NCBI GenBank assembly: GCA_902772625.1
Contig: CACYBP010000317.1
Location: 1-11,692 of the forward strand
DNA length: 11,692 bases
From: Oscillospiraceae bacterium
Lineage (GTDB): Bacteria; Bacillota; Clostridia; Oscillospirales; QAMX01
Direction of reading: 5' to 3'
Under the pieces are notes generated by a model, which did not search any database, was not told the origin of the DNA, and was given only the letters and a program-made list of their open reading frames with translations. The position numbers and the translations under genes were made by a program. Of this stretch, positions 9,260-11,692 are shown piece by piece; position 1 is the stretch's first letter; every line of letters begins with the position of its first letter.

Positions 9260-10138
9260 ATGAAGGTCAGAAAAGCCGTCATCCCGGCGGCGGGACTCGG
9301 CACCCGTCTCCTGCCGGAGACCAAGACCGTCCCCAAGGAAATGCTGCCCATCGTGGACAAGCCCGCCGTTCAGTACGTGGTGGAGGAGGCGGTGAAAAGC
9401 GGGATCGAGGATATCCTGATCCTGACCAACCGCTCCAAGGCCGTGATGGAGGACTATTTCGATTACCATCCCGAACTGGAAAACAAGCTCCGCGCCTCCG
9501 GAAGGAATGAGGACGCCGATCTGATCCGGCGTGTGGCCGACATGGCGAACATCACCTTCATGCGTCAGAAGGAGACCCTCGGGCTCGGGCACGCGGTGCT
9601 CTGCGCGAAAGAGTTTGCCGGGAACGAGCCCTTTGCGGTGCTGCTCGGCGACGACATCATGGCGGGGGAGAAGCCCGTGACCCTCCAGCTTGTGGAGGCC
9701 GCCGAAAAATACGGCTGCTCCGCCGTGGGGGCAAGGCACGTGGCTCTGGATCAGATCGGGAAATACTGCACGCTCCGGTATGAGCCGGTGGAAGACGAGG
9801 AAAAGATCTTCCGGATCCTGGAGGCCATTGAAAAACCCGGCCCGGATCAGATCCTTTCGGATTTCGCGATCCTCGGCCGGTACGTGTTCACCCCCCGCAT
9901 CTTCGAGATCCTGGCCGATCAGAAGCCCGGCTACGGCGGGGAGATCCAATTGACCGACGCCATCGCGCGCCTGGCGAAAAAAGAAAAGGTGCTGGCGGTG
10001 GATTTCGAGGGAAGACGCTTCGACACCGGCAGCGTCACCGGCTATCTGGAAACCGTTCTGGAATACGCGCTTCATTCGCCGAAGTGCTCCGCCTGGCTCC
10101 GGGAGTACATCCTGAAGAAGGCGAAGGAGCTTTCGTGA
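9260..10138 (+). CDS. galU: UTP--glucose-1-phosphate uridylyltransferase
   Basis: The 292-aa nucleotidyltransferase makes UDP-glucose from UTP and glucose-1-phosphate for cell-envelope glycans and galactose metabolism. The N-terminal nucleotide-binding motif is AAGLGTRLLPETK (residues 10-22), with PKEMLPIVDKP following. Further on are QKETLGLGHAV, the metal-binding region LLGDDIM, and GGEIQLTDAI with DTGSVTGYLE in the C-terminal half. These fit GalU/GtaB rather than RmlA. The start at 9260 is chosen because GAAAGGA lies 11 nt upstream; a frame reaching back to 9188 would begin inside the preceding terminator. No convincing promoter is seen in the 56 nt between terminator and start. ruvX overlaps its last 4 nt. 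Confidence 0.96.
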   Translation: MKVRKAVIPAAGLGTRLLPETKTVPKEMLPIVDKPAVQYVVEEAVKSGIEDILILTNRSKAVMEDYFDYHPELENKLRASGRNEDADLIRRVADMANITFMRQKETLGLGHAVLCAKEFAGNEPFAVLLGDDIMAGEKPVTLQLVEAAEKYGCSAVGARHVALDQIGKYCTLRYEPVEDEEKIFRILEAIEKPGPDQILSDFAILGRYVFTPRIFEILADQKPGYGGEIQLTDAIARLAKKEKVLAVDFEGRRFDTGSVTGYLETVLEYALHSPKCSAWLREYILKKAKELS

Positions 10139-10596
10139 AGGCGCTGGGGATCGATCTCGGGGACGCGCGCACCGGGGTCGCGGTGAGCGAAGGGTATCTT
10201 TCCCGGGGCGTCCTTCTGATCGAGGAAACAGGTCTCAAAAAGACCGCCCGGCGCGTGGCGGATCTCGCGAAGGAAGAGAACGCGGACGTCCTGGTGATCG
10301 GCGATCCCCTCAACATGGACGGCACCGCCGGGGAAAAAAGCGAGCGGGCCCACGCCTTCGGAAAGCTCGTTCAGGGCCAGCTTTTCGCCCGGGGGCTTGA
10401 AAAGGTCCGGATCGTCTACCAGGACGAAAGGCTCACCACCGTGGAGGCGCACGCCATCCTTCACAAGACCGGGAACCGCGACAGGGGACACCGGACCAAG
10501 GTCGATATGCTCGCTTCCGAGCTGATCCTCGAGCGGTTCCTCGCGTCCGAAAGGCTCCGGGAGGGGGAAGACTGTCCCGGGGACGAAGAAAAATAA
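10135..10596 (+). CDS. ruvX: Holliday junction resolvase-like protein, YqgF family
   Basis: The 153-aa protein has an RNase H-like fold. YqgF/RuvX proteins are putative Holliday junction resolvases and are also implicated in 5' processing of pre-16S rRNA. The expected acidic residues are present: Asp7 in GIDLGDARTGVAVS, Glu98 in YQDERLTTVEA and Asp124 in VDMLASELIL. GDPLNMDG is the conserved loop at about 56-63. The GTG start at 10135 overlaps the galU stop as GTGA, with AAGGAG at 10124-10129 five nucleotides upstream, so translation is coupled to galU. The hydrophilic tail (EGEDCPGDEEK) is beyond the core fold. In many Firmicutes this gene sits near alaS; here it follows galU. A strong terminator ends the unit. 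Confidence 0.93.
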   Translation: MKALGIDLGDARTGVAVSEGYLSRGVLLIEETGLKKTARRVADLAKEENADVLVIGDPLNMDGTAGEKSERAHAFGKLVQGQLFARGLEKVRIVYQDERLTTVEAHAILHKTGNRDRGHRTKVDMLASELILERFLASERLREGEDCPGDEEK

Positions 10597-10615
10597 AAAA
10601 GCAGAGACGCAGAAA

Positions 10616-10651
10616 GGCGGCGCTTCCCGGGGAAGCGCCGCCTCCTTCTTT
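10616..10651 (+). terminator. Intrinsic terminator after galU-ruvX
   Basis: A perfect 12-bp GC-rich stem pairs 10616-10627 with 10631-10642 around a 3-nt loop and is followed by TCCTTCTTT. On the opposite strand the same stem is followed by TTTCTG and, further on, a run of T (complement of 10595-10600). It may therefore also stop minus-strand transcription from the toxin-like module. Confidence 0.85.
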
Positions 10652-10657
10652 GAAGGT

Positions 10658-10819
10658 CTATTCCAAAGGGGCCGTACTTTCGGTTTTCCGGACGGTCTTT
10701 ACCTTCAGGCTTCCGTCCCGCATCGGCATGATCTCGACAAGCTGTCCGGTGTTCAGTGCCTTCTCGATCGTCGCGATCTCCTCAGGCTTCAAGCGGCGAA
10801 ACGCTGACGTATTCCACAT
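10658..10819 (-). CDS. Small hypothetical protein, 53 aa
   Basis: A frame on the minus strand runs from ATG 10819 to TAG 10658 and encodes 53 residues, starting MWNTSAFRRLKPEEIATIEK and including LVEIMPMRDGSLKVKTVRK. The helix followed by two short strands, with VEIMPMRDG, reads like a real small domain. It recalls short Firmicutes mobile-element proteins with a VEIxPxKDG pattern; this is from memory. The frame is open upstream to a TGA at 10855-10853 but contains no earlier start codon. A weak AAAGGG lies 12 nt before the ATG. It starts 16 nt after the stop of the upstream acidic protein, in the same direction, and ends close to the shared terminator. Function unknown. Confidence 0.5.
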   Translation of the reverse strand: MWNTSAFRRLKPEEIATIEKALNTGQLVEIMPMRDGSLKVKTVRKTESTAPLE

Positions 10820-10835
10820 ATATCCGACATACCCT

Positions 10836-11129
10836 TTATAAGCTGACTTCTTGAATCATGTCTTCCAGCATAGATTCTTTGTCGCTGTAATCCTCTGGAT
10901 AGAACAAGCCGCCGTCTTCCGCACCGATAAGTTCGTCAAGGCTGGCCGCATGCTCTATAACATAGCAATTCCACGGATCTTCGTGCCCAAGCCTTGAAAG
11001 CGCAAATAGTCGCCCGTTCGGTTTTGTAAACCACGTCGCGCCATTAACCGTCACAAATGAATACCTCTTTTTCATCTCAGAAAGGCACCACTCCATAACA
11101 CTATTTAATTCTGTTTCCGTTAAGGTCAT
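10836..11129 (-). CDS. Putative immunity protein for the adjacent toxin-like gene
   Basis: The 97-aa protein is strongly acidic (18 Asp/Glu against 7 Lys/Arg by hand count) and has no signal peptide or membrane segment. Visible pieces include TVNGATWFTKPNGRLFALSR and, near the end, PEDYSDKESMLEDMIQE. I do not recognise a named family. Its start overlaps the end of the toxin-like gene by 29 nt in another frame; a later in-frame ATG (residue 12) lies after the toxin-like stop. Small size, acidity, and position immediately downstream of a toxin-like domain are the usual marks of an immunity protein. That role is an inference from context. Its GC content is visibly lower than that of the housekeeping genes. 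Confidence 0.6.
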   Translation of the reverse strand: MTLTETELNSVMEWCLSEMKKRYSFVTVNGATWFTKPNGRLFALSRLGHEDPWNCYVIEHAASLDELIGAEDGGLFYPEDYSDKESMLEDMIQEVSL

Positions 11130-11538
11130 AATGCTTTATCCCTGCCCTTCCTGTAGATATTTTGTAATATGCACCATTGTGGTGACTCCGTGCCGCTGGG
11201 TGATATTGAAAATGACCTCCGTCTGCGAGATTCACTCTATAACCGCCGCCAACCTCAAATGGAACTCCTTTGAATGATCCGTCTCCAAGCGCTTTCACTT
11301 CCAAACCATGATCCTCCAACGACTTTTTTAGTTCTTCCGGCGTTAACAGTCTGAGCAAGGACGGATTATCGACAAACTGCGTCAGAAATTCGATACCGGT
11401 CTTTTCATTATCTATTATACCACTTTTTACAGAAGTATCAACAGGATTTTGCCCGGAAACGGCTCTTTTTTGGCTCTCTTCCGGTTCTTTTTTTGCTTGC
11501 GGCTTTGCGGCCTTCCATTCCTCGTACGACTGCCCCAT
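11101..11538 (-). CDS. Phage MuF-type polymorphic toxin C-terminal fragment (type-50-like toxin domain)
   Basis: The frame encodes 145 residues from ATG 11538, with no ribosome binding site; the frame is also open upstream to the right edge, but that part does not look like protein. MGQSYEEWKAAK at the start and VDTSVKSGIIDNEKTG in the linker resemble the end of phage minor-capsid (SPP1 gp7/MuF) polymorphic toxins. Residues about 62-145 match my recollection of the Ntox50-type toxin domain: LTPEELKKSLEDHGLEVK, GSFKGVPFEVGGGYRVN, FQYHP (His113), SHHNGAYYKISTG (His119, His120, Lys126) and HYDLNGN (His136). Such domains are predicted RNases. The N-terminal phage part is missing, so this is probably a displaced toxin tip or remnant. 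It overlaps a small acidic gene that may be its immunity partner. Alternative: a decaying phage gene with no activity. Confidence 0.65.
   Translation of the reverse strand: MGQSYEEWKAAKPQAKKEPEESQKRAVSGQNPVDTSVKSGIIDNEKTGIEFLTQFVDNPSLLRLLTPEELKKSLEDHGLEVKALGDGSFKGVPFEVGGGYRVNLADGGHFQYHPAARSHHNGAYYKISTGRAGIKHYDLNGNRIK
11414..11441 (-). promoter_or_regulatory. Candidate promoter inside the toxin-like gene
   Basis: On the minus strand TTGATA (11441-11436) and a perfect TATAAT (11419-11414) are 16 nt apart, with TGG directly before TATAAT giving an extended -10. It lies within the linker part of the toxin-like frame and could drive the toxin domain and the downstream acidic gene. The sequence match is direct; activity is inferred, and the region is AT-rich. 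Confidence 0.45.
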
Positions 11539-11540
11539 AA

Positions 11541-11676
11541 ACCGTTCGTTTTTATGGATGCACGGGCCTGAAGGGAAACGGCCGGACCGGCCGCACGGGA
11601 TAAGGCTCTCCGTCCGCGGCGCTCCGGCACGCCGGGGGAGAAGACGGCATAGGATGAAGCGGGAGGTGAGGGTATT
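11541..11676. other. GC-rich intergenic stretch upstream of the toxin-like fragment
   Basis: The base composition returns to GC-rich just upstream of the toxin-like frame. The stretch holds a near-perfect inverted repeat CGGCCGGACCGGCCG (11580-11594). On the minus strand it is followed by TTTCCCTT, a weak terminator-like arrangement. The minus frame leading into the toxin-like ORF stays open here but reads as low-quality Arg/Gly/Pro-rich translation. I see no other gene. Confidence 0.4.
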
Positions 11677-11692
11677 TTGGAGACCTTTCTGG
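11677..11692 (+). CDS. Possible 5' end of a plus-strand gene (runs off window)
   Basis: A near-ideal ribosome binding site GGGAGGTGAG (11661-11670) is followed by TTG at 11677, opening METFL if TTG is read as Met. The spacing from GGAGGTGA is about 7 nt. Only five codons are visible, so the product cannot be guessed. Confidence 0.35.

Noticed and set aside
10084..10134. ATG upstream of ruvX as its start
   Set aside because: The GTG at 10135 has AAGGAG at ideal distance and gives the expected N-terminus directly before GIDLG; the earlier ATG would place 17 extra residues deep inside galU.
10650..10841. 63-codon plus-strand frame after the ruvX terminator
   Set aside because: The minus-strand frame over the same bases gives a more protein-like sequence and is collinear with the neighbouring minus-strand genes.
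11427..11630. 67-codon minus-strand frame overlapping the toxin-like gene
   Set aside because: It is Arg/Lys-rich, out of frame with the recognisable toxin-like sequence, and shows no motif.

Overview
This is a high-GC chromosomal stretch, most likely from an uncultured or gut-type Clostridia/Bacillota. The pointers are a complete tRNA-Val T-box leader in front of valS, strong AGGAGG-type ribosome binding sites, consensus sigma-A promoters with 17-bp spacers, and the valS-folC order familiar from Firmicutes. No RNA genes other than the T-box leader, no CRISPR array and no insertion sequence were seen.

Layout. (1) 1-1046, minus: 5' part of a secreted, repeat-containing protein of unknown function with its own promoter; it runs off the left edge. 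(2) 7322-1184, minus: one operon with a sigma-A promoter, T-box leader (specifier GUC), valS, a 190-nt spacer holding a hairpin and a 51-bp tandem repeat, folC, cimA (overlapping folC by 14 nt) and an intrinsic terminator. (3) 7403-9203, plus: a divergent transcription unit with an aldo/keto reductase gene and an MTA/SAH nucleosidase gene 2 nt apart, closed by a terminator. (4) 9260-10651, plus: galU and ruvX (overlap GTGA), closed by a strong terminator. (5) 10658-11538, minus: a lower-GC patch with an apparent orphan toxin/immunity module. It holds a C-terminal fragment that looks like a phage MuF-type polymorphic toxin (type-50-like domain), an overlapping acidic small protein, and a 53-aa small ORF. 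(6) 11541-11692: GC-rich sequence with a possible new plus-strand gene starting at 11677.

How the parts work together. Uncharged tRNA-Val should raise expression of valyl-tRNA synthetase and, through the same transcript, folylpolyglutamate synthase and citramalate synthase. Citramalate synthase makes the precursor of 2-oxobutyrate for isoleucine, so a valine signal appears to be wired to the entry of isoleucine synthesis. The plus-strand genes are housekeeping: recycling of methylthioadenosine/S-adenosylhomocysteine, UDP-glucose supply, and the YqgF/RuvX nuclease.

The least ordinary parts are the right-hand toxin-like island, which carries an internal consensus promoter, the repeat-built spacer between valS and folC, and the secreted repeat protein at the left edge.
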